From the NCBI GenBank assembly GCA_944472135.2, contig OX235270.1, positions 56,859,267 to 56,923,266 of the forward strand: a stretch of 64,000 nucleotides of DNA, read 5' to 3'. Position 1 is the stretch's first letter. The number at the start of each line of letters is the position of its first letter. The position numbers were made by a program, and so were the translations under genes. Positions 43,922-54,445 of this stretch are shown piece by piece. The notes below the pieces were generated by a model. That model saw only the letters and a list, made by a program, of their open reading frames with translations. It made no database searches and was not told the DNA's origin. The DNA comes from Trichobilharzia regenti. Its lineage: Eukaryota; Platyhelminthes; Trematoda; Strigeidida; Schistosomatidae.

Positions 43922-44384
43922 CAAGTATATATATATATATATAAAGGGTCAAGTTATTGAATATATGATTGAGAAACACATTTTTGTAGTATGGGTGAGG
44001 GTAGAATTTTCCACTGGTTGTTGGTCAGTGATTTGTGAGAGGGCTGAGGTATTTATTGTCCAGGTACCCAAACCGCGTCAGTTCGTTATCTGCAAAGGTC
44101 CCGAATTTTTCATTTAAGGAATGGTCAGAAATCCTCGTTTTGGATAAGATTTTATTGTGATAAATCACACAGTGTTGTAAAATTATGTTAACAGATGACG
44201 TTTTCGAGCCCAAACTATTGCTCACAATCTTATCAAGTTACTCATTCAACTGTGTTTCTTCAATTATATACCTGTGTGGAATCGATTAGATATCGGATTA
44301 AAAACCGGTATGACATAATGTACATTCAGAAATAATATTAGTAATAATCCCATAAGGTCAAAAGTAGATTTTAGAAATACCCCT

Positions 44385-44742
44385 TGTCAATGGAGTTGAA
44401 GATTGAACGATCAATTCATTGTTGTTTGCTCAAAATCAACTTCCCTAATTTTCGCGGATGCATCAATACGACAGTCATCGTCTCATTGGTCGCTGTTCAG
44501 AAAGAAGAGTGAAACATCGTCAGAAGTAATACAATGATTTATTATTGTAATATTTGTTTTCAGATCTTAGTTCGCTTATTCCTTTTATATGTTGGTGTAA
44601 CAATAAAGAAATATCAAGCGGCAGATCGGTGTTTTGGTTTTTTTGTCCGTTATTACTAAGCGTTTCTGAAATCTTCAAGGAACAGCGTGGGCCCGAGCGT
44701 AGCGAGAGCTGGGCATTAACGGTTTATGAGACGTGATTGACA
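44385..44742 (+). repeat. 5' LTR
   Basis: TGTCAATGGAG...GATTGACA. It contains an AATAAA signal (about 44604) and a TTTTATATG box upstream of it. It differs from the 3' LTR at about seven positions (roughly 2 percent), so the element is not very recent, or gene conversion has been limited. Confidence 0.93.
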
Positions 44743-44886
44743 GTTTCTGACGATGGAAACAGATCTGGCGGATTCAAACAGTTGGTGAAAGTTTGGATAG
44801 TCGCCGTTTATCTTTCCTGGTGCCGGTCAAGTCCTCTTTGAACAAGCAATATCTGGAACATTTTTGGAATTGGGTCAAGTTCAACA

Positions 44887-46842
44887 ATGCCTGGGTCAAA
44901 GAAGGGACAGAGCGTTTTGGATGCAAACAGGAAAGTAAGTCATGTTGACTTGTCTGTTAATTGTAACGATGTGTCTGATGTTAAACATGACATGGTTGAT
45001 GTTACTGTTTCGCCGTTCAGGGATAATAGGAACATCAAACTCCCTAAATTTGAACCACGGTGTTTCGATGGAAACCCGGCTGATTATTTACAATTTGTAA
45101 AGGAGTTTGAGATCATGTTGAGTAGTTTTTTATTAAGTGATGAATTGAAATTGATGTATTTGATGAGGTATTGCACTGGAGATGCTTCAAGAGCTATACA
45201 GTGCTGTTAGTTTATGAAGCCAAAAGAGGGCTACGCTGAGGCTATGAGCATATTACGTCAAAGGTTTGGAAGACCTTCGATGATTGCAGGGAAATTATTC
45301 GAGGCTGTTAAGGGTAATGGTGGTCAATTACAGGATGACTCCCAGGCACTCACTGAGTTTTTAGATAATTTGCTAATTTACAAGAATGGAATGATTTCGA
45401 TGAATCGCATGAGTGACCTCAACTCGAGTTTTATACTAGAAGTAATAGCAAGACGTCTACCTACTCGACTGCAAAGGAAGTGGGTGAAGATAAGCTCCCG
45501 TATGGAGGATGAGGGTATCGAGCCAAAGTTTGATGATATCCTGAAACTGGTAAAAGATAGCGTCAATCAATCTATGAGCAAGTTCGCTAGTCTATTACAT
45601 CTCACCCCTAGAATAGAGCAGTCTGGGAGCAAAACGCAATCATTGATGACGAATAGGCCTCAGAGAGGTGGATATCGAGAAGGCTCCATGATGTCTAGTA
45701 ATGCATATAGACCTAGTGAGTGTAACAGGTTTCGTAGTACATCCTCAACAGATAAGTTACAAGATGCAAGAGAAACAGTGTTGTGTTTTACACGTGTGCA
45801 AGAGGTGCATACAGAAGTGAACTGTGAACCAGTGGGCAAGTTCAGTGATAAGCTAAATGTAAACTCCAGGTCTGACTCCGAATTGTGTGACGATAACGGT
45901 GTGGTGAAGAAGTCTGTAGTTGCAACTGGTAAGCCGTTGTTGAATAGAGTGTCACAGAATAGAGTTACAGTCTCAGAGTGCAGTTCTGACCCTACAAGTT
46001 TACAAAGTATAACTAGTCAGAGTGAAGATATAAAACCTTTAAGGATTTGTGAGAAGGAACCAAAATTGTCTACTTCTGTTATTAAAGAGTTTGAAAATGA
46101 TGAATTTGACGGTAAAGTGAATATTCGTGATAATGATCATGATACTTCACAGTTGTCTTTGGTTGATCATGATGAGATGAGGGATATGCTTAATACTGCT
46201 AAGTTTAACAAAGGTTCTGTACAACTTGAACGTGAAGTAGAAATAAACGCAGATGCAGTTGCAGAAGGCATGCATACTTGTGAGACCGTCAGTGTAATTG
46301 ATCAGCGTGTAGCCCACCTATCATCAGATGCTAGTGTTAAACCCGAGCTGATAGTAAAAGACGACAGTGGTGGTGGTCTTGCAGGTAGACAAATTTCTGA
46401 AAGCCGAGCAACAACAGCTTTTGATCCACCGCTAACTTCATCAACTGGTATCAATCAGTCGTCGTTGGTGCTGTCATCCACAATGAAACAGATGCCCATC
46501 AACTCTAGTATCTTCTGCAATGACTATGGTAGTATCAGTTCGTTTGAAAGGACGAATATCAATGGTCAGTTTAGTGTGGATAAGCCAAGTGTAAAGGAGA
46601 GAGTAATTGTTAAATTGACTTGCATGAATAAAGGCATTTCTAGTTTCAAGTTACTATTTGAATGTTATTATCTTTGGTGTAAATTACTCTGTTTCTATAC
46701 TTGGTTGATGAGATATGTCGTGTGTTTGTTCGTCATCTATATTCTACGATACAATGACATGGGCGTGTTGCCGTTCAGATTTGAGGATATAGCTGATAGA
46801 AGGAAGTTAGCAAATGAACTCTGCGACGATTTTCCAACCTAG
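44887..46842 (+). pseudogene. Bel/Pao-like gag, one nonsense codon
   Basis: The frame opens at ATG 44887, is cut by a TAG at 45208-45210 and continues in the same frame to 46842. Residues about 50-250 match the Bel/Pao capsid-region family (DUF1759-like): LPKFEPRCFDGNP, LKLMYLMRYCTGDA, AMSILRQRFG and LPTRLQRKW. A CFTRVQEVHTEVNC stretch could be a decayed zinc knuckle. The remaining 300 residues are acidic and Ser-rich without known motifs. Near the C-terminus is a hydrophobic run (LLFECYYLWCKLLCFYTW) followed by MRYVVCLFVIYIL, which could span a membrane. In full elements pol follows; here it is absent. Readthrough of the TAG would give about 650 residues. Confidence 0.75.
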
Positions 46843-47300
46843 GGCGTCAACCTGAGAAGGGTTGTAGGCGTACTGGTGTAAGTCCTACAGTTCTTCAAAG
46901 GGTAGCGCATCAATGAGCAGTCCAATGTGCTTGGTGTTTGATTTTGTGTATATGTTCATATTGTATATACTGAATTGATATCATCTGTCATCTAGCTGTT
47001 GGTAATTCTGTGTGTGTCCGGTCGACTTCCACTTGGATCACCAACCTGAGAAGGAATGTAGGCGTACTGCTGTAAGTCCTACAGTTCTTCAAGGGTAGTT
47101 TGCCGTGCCAGAATCCACAACATTTGATGTGTTGATTGTACATATGTTTGTGTTAAATAATTGTGTGAGTTCCAATTGATGTAATTGTTGGTTAATCTTG
47201 TTTGTGTCCGTACATTCCACAAATTACAATCGTCAACCTGAGAAGGTTTTCAGGCGTACTGGTGTAAGTCCTGCAATTCTCCAAAGGAATTCCACCAAGA
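46843..47300 (+). repeat. About 190-bp tandem repeat, three copies
   Basis: A conserved core (AACCTGAGAAGG, AGGCGTACTG, TGTAAGTCCT, TTCTTCAA) recurs at about 46850, 47041 and 47234, with more diverged spacers between that share a TGTGTCCG-type end. It lies between gag and the 3' LTR, where many elements carry untranslated repeats. It has no clear coding potential. Confidence 0.85.
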
Positions 47301-47993
47301 CATGATCGGCGAGGTTGTTTGCACTATTTGTATATACGTGTGGTGTGTCATAGCAATTGGTGTATTTTGGATTCATTGTGTTTACTCGTTGTTTTCGTAT
47401 CTTGTTGTTATTGCGTAATTTTGTTAAAATTTTCGTCGTGATTACTTCTGAAGTTGTTTCGAGTCTTCTACATCCATGAATGAATTGATTGGTGTTAAGG
47501 ACAGCAGATGGGGCGTATACGCCGGGGAGGCTAGGCTATTGCTGAGAATGAAATGCACACGGAGATAATTGTTAGCTGCGGTCGCACACGCCGGGGAGAA
47601 TGAGTGTAAACGACTGAGGCTCGCATGCGTCACCGCTACTAGAACTGAGGCAGAATGAGTGACAAGCGATTTCAGTGGCAATTGGTAATGAGTAGATAAG
47701 AGGATGTGCGTGGAGTATCATGAGTTGGTGCTATGGTCACGTTGCATTCTGCAAGAGTCATTCTAGCAAGTGGCGATTTTGTTGCAAGGTGTCAAGAGGA
47801 GGTCTCTGTCTGGAGGCGCAGGTCGTCAGCGATGTGTGAGATTGTGCTGTGGGTATGCTTGTGGTGTGTTGGCTTTTCTGTTTGGTTTCCATTTCAGCTC
47901 TGTCCGTGTGACCCAGGTTCTCGCAATGGCATCCAAGTCAACGTCCATTGGTCTTGAAGGAAAAAAGGGTTGGATCCCTTCATTGCCGGGGAT
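47301..47993. other. Internal 3' region of the Bel/Pao-like element
   Basis: No pol homology or long frame. A purine-rich GGAAAAAAGGG (about 47958-47969) and CCGGGGA directly before the 3' LTR are candidates for the polypurine tract that primes plus-strand synthesis. Confidence 0.5.
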
Positions 47994-48351
47994 TGTCAAT
48001 GTAGTTGAAGATTGAACGATCAATTCATTGTTGTTTGCTCAAAATCAACTTCCCCAATTTTCGCGGAGGCATCAATACGACAGTCATCGTCTCATCGGTC
48101 GCTGTTCAGAAAGAAGAGTGAAACATCGTCAGAGGTAATACAATGATTTATTATTGTAATATTTGTTTTCAGATCTTAGTTCACTTATTCCTTTTATATG
48201 TTGGTGTAACAATAAAGAAATATCAAGCGGCAGATCGGTGTTTTGGTTTTTTCGTCCGTTATTACTAAGCGTTTCTGAAATCTTCAAGGAACAGCGTGGG
48301 CCCGAGCGTAGCGAGAGCTGGGCATTAACGGTTTATGAGACGTGATTGACA
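47994..48351 (+). repeat. 3' LTR
   Basis: TGTCAATGTAG...GATTGACA, 358 bp, same length as the 5' LTR and as the solo LTR at 4332-4689. Confidence 0.93.
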
Positions 48352-48611
48352 ACCATCTTTTATTTCGTTGCCTTCTCGTCAGCTGTTTACATGGCAAAGA
48401 CATTAATTAATATATCTGCAACAACAATATTAACATACTTGCACAGAGTTCAGTTTAAACAAAAATCAATCGATCAGTATACTCATACACTAAAAATATA
48501 TACATATATATATATTTGCAGTGTTAACCACTATTCCGAACAATAATAATCAAACACAATGGAAACTTTTGGCATTTCACATTCGGAGGGAAGAGAGGTG
48601 AAATTATCCAG
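48352..48611. other. Non-coding, AT-rich
   Basis: Includes a TA-rich microsatellite near 48500. No feature recognised. Confidence 0.5.
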
Positions 48612-49058
48612 TTACCAGGGCAAAGAAAGACTGATAACCGATTCTTTCTGGACGCATAAATCAGGTTTCAGGCGCTTGATGGAAATGGCTTCAGCAAACT
48701 TAAGGAGAATTGAGCTATTTTGCTTACCGATAATTTTGAATGACTTTTCGACATCCACCTCATGACCCGTGTGTAGGAGATGCCTGGTGATGGCACTGTT
48801 TAAAGCATTTGCTCCCTTTAGAAGTAAGCTTTTTGGTACATGTTCAGAAAATCGTAGATATGCCCTTCTTTCTATCCTTCCAATGTAACTGCTCCCGCAG
48901 ATACATGTAAATTTGTATACACAGTTGGAGGTAACATGAGAAGGATATCTATAGATTTTTGATTGCACCAAAGAGCAAGTTGTTCGATAGATGGGAACGA
49001 GCTTAGCTGCAGGATACGTTATGGCTGGTGATGTACTCAGCCTTCTGTTGATCACCAT
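48612..49058 (-). pseudogene. Penelope-like GIY-YIG endonuclease fragment
   Basis: An open minus-strand frame whose later part has NCVYKFTCICGSSYIGRIERR, followed by FSEH and a helical tail with LLHTGHEVDVEKSFKII. This is the GIY-YIG endonuclease end of a PLE from a different lineage than 10526-11047. The preceding residues (LVPIYRTTCSLVQ) fit the usual linker. The RT is missing, so this is a fragment. The frame upstream of about 49058 is not PLE-like and is probably fortuitous. Confidence 0.75.
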
Positions 49059-49144
49059 TCCAGAACTTTGTGCTGAGATACAACAAAGAAATGAGAGTTC
49101 TACGCATCTAAGTAAAATGTGATGCACTAATCGAAAAGCGCGCC

Positions 49145-49540
49145 ATATATCGCTCAAACTAAGATGTACGCTAAATGACACAAACTGGGAACTTTTTAAC
49201 GAACACACATTGGATGATACTATTTCCAATTTGACTGACTATCTTAAATTCTGCCTTGATATATGCTGTCAAAAACAGATAAATTTCAAAAGAATGAACT
49301 GTTTCTCTTCCCCTCATCTCAAAAAGCTTCGAAGAGAAAGAGAGTAGCAGTATGGGACAAAGAATATATCTGATCTTAGGAAGATAAACATCCAAATTAA
49401 ATCTGAAATCAGGAGGCTAAACAATATTTATAATCAAACAATACTGTCTTGTAAAACTTCAGAAAACATGTGGAAGCTTTTCAGAGAAATAACAGGTTGT
49501 GGTAAGCACAGTAGTTGTGCCTCATCTATTGGTGTAAATT
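49145..49540 (+). pseudogene. LINE endonuclease-RT linker relic
   Basis: One plus-strand frame reads NWELFNEHTLDDTISNLTDY, then LKFCLDICC, SSPHLKKLRRE, a TAG stop, then NIQIKSEIRRLNNIYNQ and NMWKLFREITG. This pattern of a helical linker between endonuclease and reverse transcriptase is typical of CR1/Jockey-group LINEs. Only this linker is left. It ends at the start of the inverted satellite-like unit. Confidence 0.65.
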
Positions 49541-50392
49541 TCGGGCTTACCTTATCATAATATAATGGCGTGTTAATGTTTTTGGTGTGAGTGTAGTGTG
49601 ACAGTCACACGCTATTTGGATGCATTGTTGATGTTTAAAGTATATTGAGATGTATGAGAATGTCCAGAAAGTGAATATAAATCAACAATAATTTTGATGC
49701 ATTTAGTTTAAGTCCGAAATAGGATGTATGCAATTTTGGTTACTAGGCGAATATAATTCAACTACCATTTCTATAAATTTAATGTTTCCTGAATTATTAC
49801 ATGTAGAAATATGTATGTAGTAACTAATCTACTTTTTTAAGTTGTCACTTCAATGATTTGTGGGAACTGTGCGTACTACGTCAGCATAAATGAAGTAAAT
49901 TGACAAGGTCATGGCCAGTGGTATATAAGCACTGAAATATATACCAGTGTTTATTTACACTAGTCCAAGCTTAATGTGTCCTGTGACGGATGGAGCAGAG
50001 CGGATGAGCAAACCTAGTCGGTTCGATTTACTTTCAGTCATGATAAGAAACCAGCTCTTAGTTTTAATCTCAAACAATGGCAGAATGGTTAGGCAGTTTA
50101 CTTATTGAATAAGGTTGCTATATTAGAAAAGTATACCTTATTTGGCTGAATCATTGCAGGTTCACCATAACCCTTGACTACCAACATAAAAACTGGGAAC
50201 CTCAAGCTAAAAATCACCTTAATAGTAGTATCCAGTGACATAAACTGATCTACACACTGCAAAATGGGAAAAACATGCAAAAAAACCTTTAAAATTCAAT
50301 GGAAATCGAATTCACGAAAACATATAACTAGCCGACGCAGGAACCCATCATGACATTGAAACTGACTGTTGCCTCTTTCCGTTTATTTCAGC
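49540..50392 (-). repeat. Lone inverted copy of the 965-bp satellite unit
   Basis: Matches about 855 bases of the array unit in reverse orientation, with scattered substitutions (a few percent). It includes the 120-bp exon. Homology stops at about 50392, some 10 bases from the end of an upstream exon that is not present in the array. About 110 bases of the array unit (TAAATTTCC through GCCAGCTAGCC side) are absent here. Confidence 0.92.
50137..50256 (-). CDS. 120-bp exon, ASH/MSP-like fragment (lone copy)
   Basis: A 40-codon exon preceded by a pyrimidine-rich tract and TTGCAG and followed by GTATAC. It differs from the array consensus at one residue (Arg for Lys in FSLRFPVF). Both boundaries are phase 0. 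The alternating hydrophobic pattern, ending KGYGEPAMIQPNK, resembles strands of ASH/MSP-type immunoglobulin-like domains in ciliary proteins such as the HYDIN group. That is only a suggestion. Confidence 0.6.
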
Positions 50393-50402
50393 GAAACCAG
50401 AC

Positions 50403-50500
50403 TTGAATTAACCGGGTTGCAAGGTAGTTATCATCGTGTATACCAAGTCTAGATAACCGGTCTTCCTCTTGTTCCTGTGATGCCACGTCAACGTTCGTTT
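50403..50500 (-). CDS. 98-bp upstream exon
   Basis: Preceded on the minus strand by an excellent acceptor (TTCTTTTTCAG). Two bases of a split codon are followed by 32 codons (TNVDVASQEQEEDRLSRLG... ATRLIQ). If the donor is GTCTGG (50402-50397), the phase matches the 120-bp exon across a 146-base intron. The alternative donor GTTTCG five bases on would break the frame. This is probably part of the same gene as the 120-bp exon. Confidence 0.55.
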
Positions 50501-50933
50501 CTGAAAAAGAAGAAAAGTAAACTTGTTTAGGGGCATTATAGTGGTTTCTATTGCATTACAATATTACATCAGTTAAATATTCCCCCAAAACCAGGGCCAC
50601 TTGAGACCAATAGCAACATAGCCACAAGCGTCACTGCGGTGATATGCAATAAACTCGCTCAAAGATTCTGTGGTGTGACTTAGTATTGTTCACGATGACT
50701 AAAGTGTTTATACCTTGAGGTTGTGAGAATGCAAGTAGACGTGTGGAGTACGTAACAATGTGATTGTACACTTTTTGGTTATTTGTAGAAATTAGAGACA
50801 TTGTACATGAGTTTTGTTTAAAACGGTTCTTGTTGAAATAGATATAACTTCCGTGTACAATTGGAAATACACTTTAATGTTGGGGACCTCGCACTCTCTC
50901 TGGTTATTTCCACTTCCTTGCTCATACCGTGTT
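50501..50933. other. Unassigned
   Basis: Mostly non-coding. A minus-strand frame at about 50792-50930 (CEVPNIKVYFQLYTEV) may be another exon of a fragmented gene but lacks a clear acceptor. Confidence 0.35.
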
Positions 50934-51005
50934 CTAATCAAACCGGAACCTGTTCGTTCATTCGAAGCCAATGCACAATGAAACAACAGGTTCCGGTTTG
51001 ATTAG
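50934..51005. repeat. 21-bp perfect inverted repeat at an inversion joint
   Basis: CTAATCAAACCGGAACCTGTT (50934-50954) and its perfect complement (50985-51005) surround a 30-base loop. The left half runs in the direction of 54255-54290, and the right half begins the inverted copy of the gene segment (copy A). It marks a rearrangement breakpoint. Confidence 0.9.
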
Positions 51006-52086
51006 CAGTGGAAGACTATTGTCATCTGAAGAGCTTTTTGGTACAATGAAGTCACCTGGCGACATGAAGTAACTGGATCATCTAAAAGTGGCAAAACAAT
51101 ACAACGACAAAATCACATGTAGTTGAGTATCTCTATATTCATGGAACTTTCAGAGGGTTATGCCTTCAAAAAAATAATAGTCTAGTTTCGGCTCGTAGTC
51201 TATTGCATGTTCTAAAATCTGTGACTGCTGAACAGCTTTTAATCTTTCGACTACTACTGATTCGAACACCTTACAAAATACACAACCATTTGTAGTTGCA
51301 TCCACTTGCATTAACACTTCACCTTCACTGGATAATTCGTCTTACCTACTCGCCATTCATCTCCTATACATTGGTCATCTTGTGGTTTCAATAGACAGCG
51401 AACGCCAAACACCTGAAGGCCTAGTAAGTGTCAACACATCTCTACGTTTGATAGTATTTAATCAAAATGTCAAGAAGACTGCCGTTGTCCACATCTCTGT
51501 CAAACATCTGTCATCTGGGTGACTGACGACTCACTGAAGCATGACTACAAACACATTTAGGAAGGACAGAAATCAGTGTAGAGAAAAACAGTATGGTCAA
51601 CACTTCAAATAATAAAATAGTACGAGAGCGAGAAGAAACAGACATCCGTAGGGGACTGTTACGAGAGTTCACTAATACTACAAATATGAGAATAATAATC
51701 CAAGTCAATGAAATGTTAAATGACAATATATTACCAAAAATCCAGTGACGAGTTATATCAATAAAAAGGATTACTTGGGTATAAAGTCTATGTCGAAAAC
51801 AGACAGACAGACAGACTCCAGATGTCAGTTGTCCAACAATTCAGATGGTTTGCAGTCTATATGCACTTCCACTGTGACTGGCACAAGTACTTCCGATTCA
51901 ATCCGTTCAGTACATGATAAGGCTTCAAACAACCTTTGCTCTTCCGTGGCTCAAGTGACTAGTTCCAGCGTTGCTTCGGGAACACTGCTTACTGCTTCAT
52001 CAAGCATAGAAAATGTCTTTGCAGAAACTAAATCACCTGGAAGTGATGTGAATAATTTGTTTTCTCTTCCTCTTCGATTGTCAACT
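50985..52086 (+). repeat. Gene segment, copy A
   Basis: About 1.1 kb, repeated in reverse orientation at about 53160-54267 and, up to the gap, at about 54438-54984. Copy A continues past 52086 into unique coding sequence; the other copies stop there. Confidence 0.88.
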
Positions 52087-52551
52087 GGTTTTGTTGGTGT
52101 TTCGCACATTGAAAATCCTGTGTTTCATGAATTTATCAACGAGAAGTGTAATAGACTACGATATCCTCCTCAGTTGGCTTTGGAAATGTGGCAATTGTAT
52201 TCATCATCGAATTTGCCTGTGGTATCGACCGACAAGCCTCCTATTTCGTGTGGTCAATATAAAAGTTCATCCTGCGGCACTCAACAACCGGATCGTGGGT
52301 GCTTGAAAACAGATGATAGTCATTTCAGTGTTAGTTTTTCGTGTGTACCTGTCAAATCCAATACCGTGATAGTGCATAACAAAAGTCGCCTTCGTACGAA
52401 AGCTCAAATGCGTGAAGTAAGCACGATAAAGGAGAGAACATCAGAGAAGATTAAGTTAGAAAATTGTAACAATAAGTGTAGGCAATCAGAAGGCTGTTTA
52501 TCAGACAAAGAAAATACCAATGTATCAAATTCTGAGGTGGTAATCGTGTCT
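51828..52551 (+). CDS. Ser/Thr-rich exon of an unidentified gene
   Basis: An open frame that includes CTSTVTGTSTSDSIRSV, FAETKSPGSDVNN, FHEFINEKCNRLRYPPQL and ALEMWQLYSSSNLPV, then a basic, Lys/Arg-rich end. A GTAAGT donor at about 52552 lies just before the apparent stop, so this is probably an internal exon. The shared 14-mer GACTCCAGATGTCA (about 51816) is where it would join the upstream segment (LVDADSRCQ) found at 53156 and 54434. The composition suggests a nuclear regulatory protein, but no domain is recognised. Separation from its upstream part makes this copy probably non-functional. Confidence 0.5.
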
Positions 52552-52560
52552 GTAAGTTAG

Positions 52561-53004
52561 AAGTTGTATTTATTTTTCATTCGCCTTCGTCATAGCTTAC
52601 ATTCTGCTGATTGATGCTTGTGATATGATATGATAGGTTGAACGTTGGTTAAAGGTGTGAATCTGGTGAATAGGCTGTAATTGATTCCACTCACTCTCCC
52701 TTTTAGTTAAATTTGTTTGAATGAAGTTCTCAATGAAAACTAAATTACTGGTTTTCAGTATAATCTCTGCCAAGGCTTATCCTTTGTATCTACCATGAAG
52801 TAGTAAGTGAGGTTGTGTGTATGAAACTGAAACTGTTGGCAATTTCAGATTTACAGGTATTTTGCACTTACGTATATATGTAGGTTTCCACCAATGGGGT
52901 ATCAGGTTTTGTTTTATTTCTGTTTCTATAAGACATGTGGTTAACCTTGTGAACCTTGTTTCTTTTTGGATGACGAGGAGATATGCGAATCCGGTAGGTA
53001 ACTG
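52561..53004. other. Intron-like, non-coding
   Basis: Follows the GTAAGT donor of the preceding exon. AT-rich, with no gene recognised. Confidence 0.5.
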
Positions 53005-54282
53005 AAGCCAATGCACAGTATAATATCGACTCGTGTCGCAACAATTCTCGAACACCCAGTTTCACAGCTACTCATGACGCTAGCCATGTGAACAACTTTG
53101 TAAACCAAGTGTCAGTCGTTCGTGAAAATACTCGCCTAGTTGACGCTGACTCCAGATGTCAAAACCAGTTGACAATCGAAGAGGAAGAGAAAACAAATTA
53201 TTCACATCACTTCCAGGTGATTTAGTTTCTGCAAAGACATTTTCTATGCTTGATGAAGCAGTAAGCAGTGTTCCCGAAGCAACGCTGGAACTAGTCACTT
53301 GAGCCACGGAAGAGCAAAGGTTGTTTGAAGCCTTATCATGTACTGAACGGATTGAATCGGAAGTACTTGTGCCAGTCACAGTGGAAGTGCATATAGACTG
53401 CAAACCATCTGAATTGTTGGACAACTGACATCTGGAGTCTATCTGTCTGTCTGTCTGTTTTCGACATAGACTTTATACCCAAGTAATCCTTTTTATTGAT
53501 ATAACTCGTCACTGGATTTTTGGTAATATATTGTCATTTAACATTTCATTGACTTGGATTATTATTCTCATATTTGTAGTATTAGTGAACTCTCGTAACA
53601 GTCCCCTACGGATGTCTGTTTCTTCTCGCTCTCGTACTATTTTATTATTTGAAGTGTTGACCATACTGTTTTTCTCTACACTGATTTCTGTCCTTCCTAA
53701 ATGTGTTTGTAGTCATGCTTCAGTGAGTCGTCAGTCACCCAGATGACAGATGTTTGACAGAGATGTGGACAACGGCAGTCTTCTTGACATTTTGATTAAA
53801 TACTATCAAACGTAGAGATGTGTTGACACTTACTAGGCCTTCAGGTGTTTGGCGTTCGCTGTCTATTGAAACCACAAGATGACCAATGTATAGGAGATGA
53901 ATGGCGAGTAGGTAAGACGAATTATCCAGTGAAGGTGAAGTGTTAATGCAAGTGGATGCAACTACAAATGGTTGTGTATTTTGTAAGGTGTTGGAATCAG
54001 TAGTAGTCGAAAGATTAAAAGCTGTTCAGCAGTCACAGATTTTAGAACATGCAATAGACTACGAGCCGAAACTAGACTATTATTTTTTTGAAGGCATAAC
54101 CCTCTGAAAGTTCCATGAATATAGAGATACTCAACTACATGTGATTTTGTCGTTGTATTGTTTTGCCACTTTTAGATGATCCAGTTACTTCATGTCGCCA
54201 GGTGACTTCACCGTACCAAGAAGCTCTTCAGATGACAATAGTCTTCCACTGCTAATCAAACCGGAACCTGTTGGTTCATTGG
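53005..54282. repeat. 1278-bp rearranged unit 1
   Basis: The unit starts with plus-strand coding sequence (EANAQYNIDSCRNNSRTPSF to LVDADSRCQ). It switches at the 14-mer to the reverse complement of copy A (53160-54267), and is followed by a second unit at offset 1278. Plus-strand coding-like sequence is also seen at about 53938-54108 (EGEVLMQVDATTNGCVFCKVL). Confidence 0.85.
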
Positions 54283-54445
54283 AAGCCAATGCACAGTATA
54301 ATATCGACTCGTGTCGCAACAATTCTCGAACACCCAGTTTCACAGCTACTCATGACGCTAGCCATGTGAACAACTTTGTAAACCAAGTGTCAGTCGTTCG
54401 TGAAAATACTCGCCTAGTTGACGCTGACTCCAGATGTCAAAACCA
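54192..54445 (+). pseudogene. Gene fragment with KPEP motif
   Basis: A plus-strand frame starting MSPGDFTVPRSSSDDN and running through LLIKPEPVGSLEANAQ, SFTATHDASHVNNFVNQ and VVRENTRLVDADSRCQ. After the 14-mer it runs into antisense sequence, so the natural continuation (LSNNSDGLQ...) is broken here. It is probably the upstream part of the Ser/Thr-rich exon at 51828. It shares the truncated second part with 53005-53160. Confidence 0.5.

Larger units (their letters stand above)
35535..44384 (-). repeat. Palindrome, right arm (8850 bp)
   Basis: Reverse complement of 25614-33854 with the differences listed for the left arm. Its outer edge at 44384 coincides with the first base before the Bel/Pao LTR (44385). 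Confidence 0.95.
44385..48351 (+). mobile_element. Bel/Pao-like LTR element without pol, 3967 bp
   Basis: Two direct 358-bp LTRs (44385-44742 and 47994-48351) bracket 3251 bases that encode a gag-like protein but no protease, reverse transcriptase, RNase H or integrase. The family call rests on the gag motif set (LPKFEPRCFDGNP, YLQFVKEFE, YLMRYCTGDASRAI, AMSILRQRFGRP). The flanking 5-mers, CCCCT on the left and ACCAT on the right, do not match, so no target duplication remains. The element is therefore non-autonomous and either recombined or rearranged at its left edge. Confidence 0.88.

Noticed and set aside
25614..44384. Palindrome as two independent insertions of one long transposon
   Set aside because: Both arms share the same unrelated insertions with the same target duplications (TACC, ACAGT) and the same pseudogene lesions, which requires duplication of one locus.
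44554..44736. 60-codon frame in the LTR (also 48163-48345)
   Set aside because: Lies wholly within the LTR and overlaps its polyadenylation region; no protein similarity recognised.
44747..44760. CTGACGATGGAAAC, resembling hammerhead ribozyme core boxes
   Set aside because: Only two bases separate the CUGANGA and GAAA boxes, leaving no stem II, and no flanking stems I and III were found. Other CTGATGA occurrences (about 10270, 25798 and 44195) lack a GAAAC partner.
51511..51726. 71-codon hydrophobic frame (also 53531-53746)
   Set aside because: The opposite strand reads as a more plausible charged coding segment (EREETDIRRGLLREF); this frame is probably its shadow.
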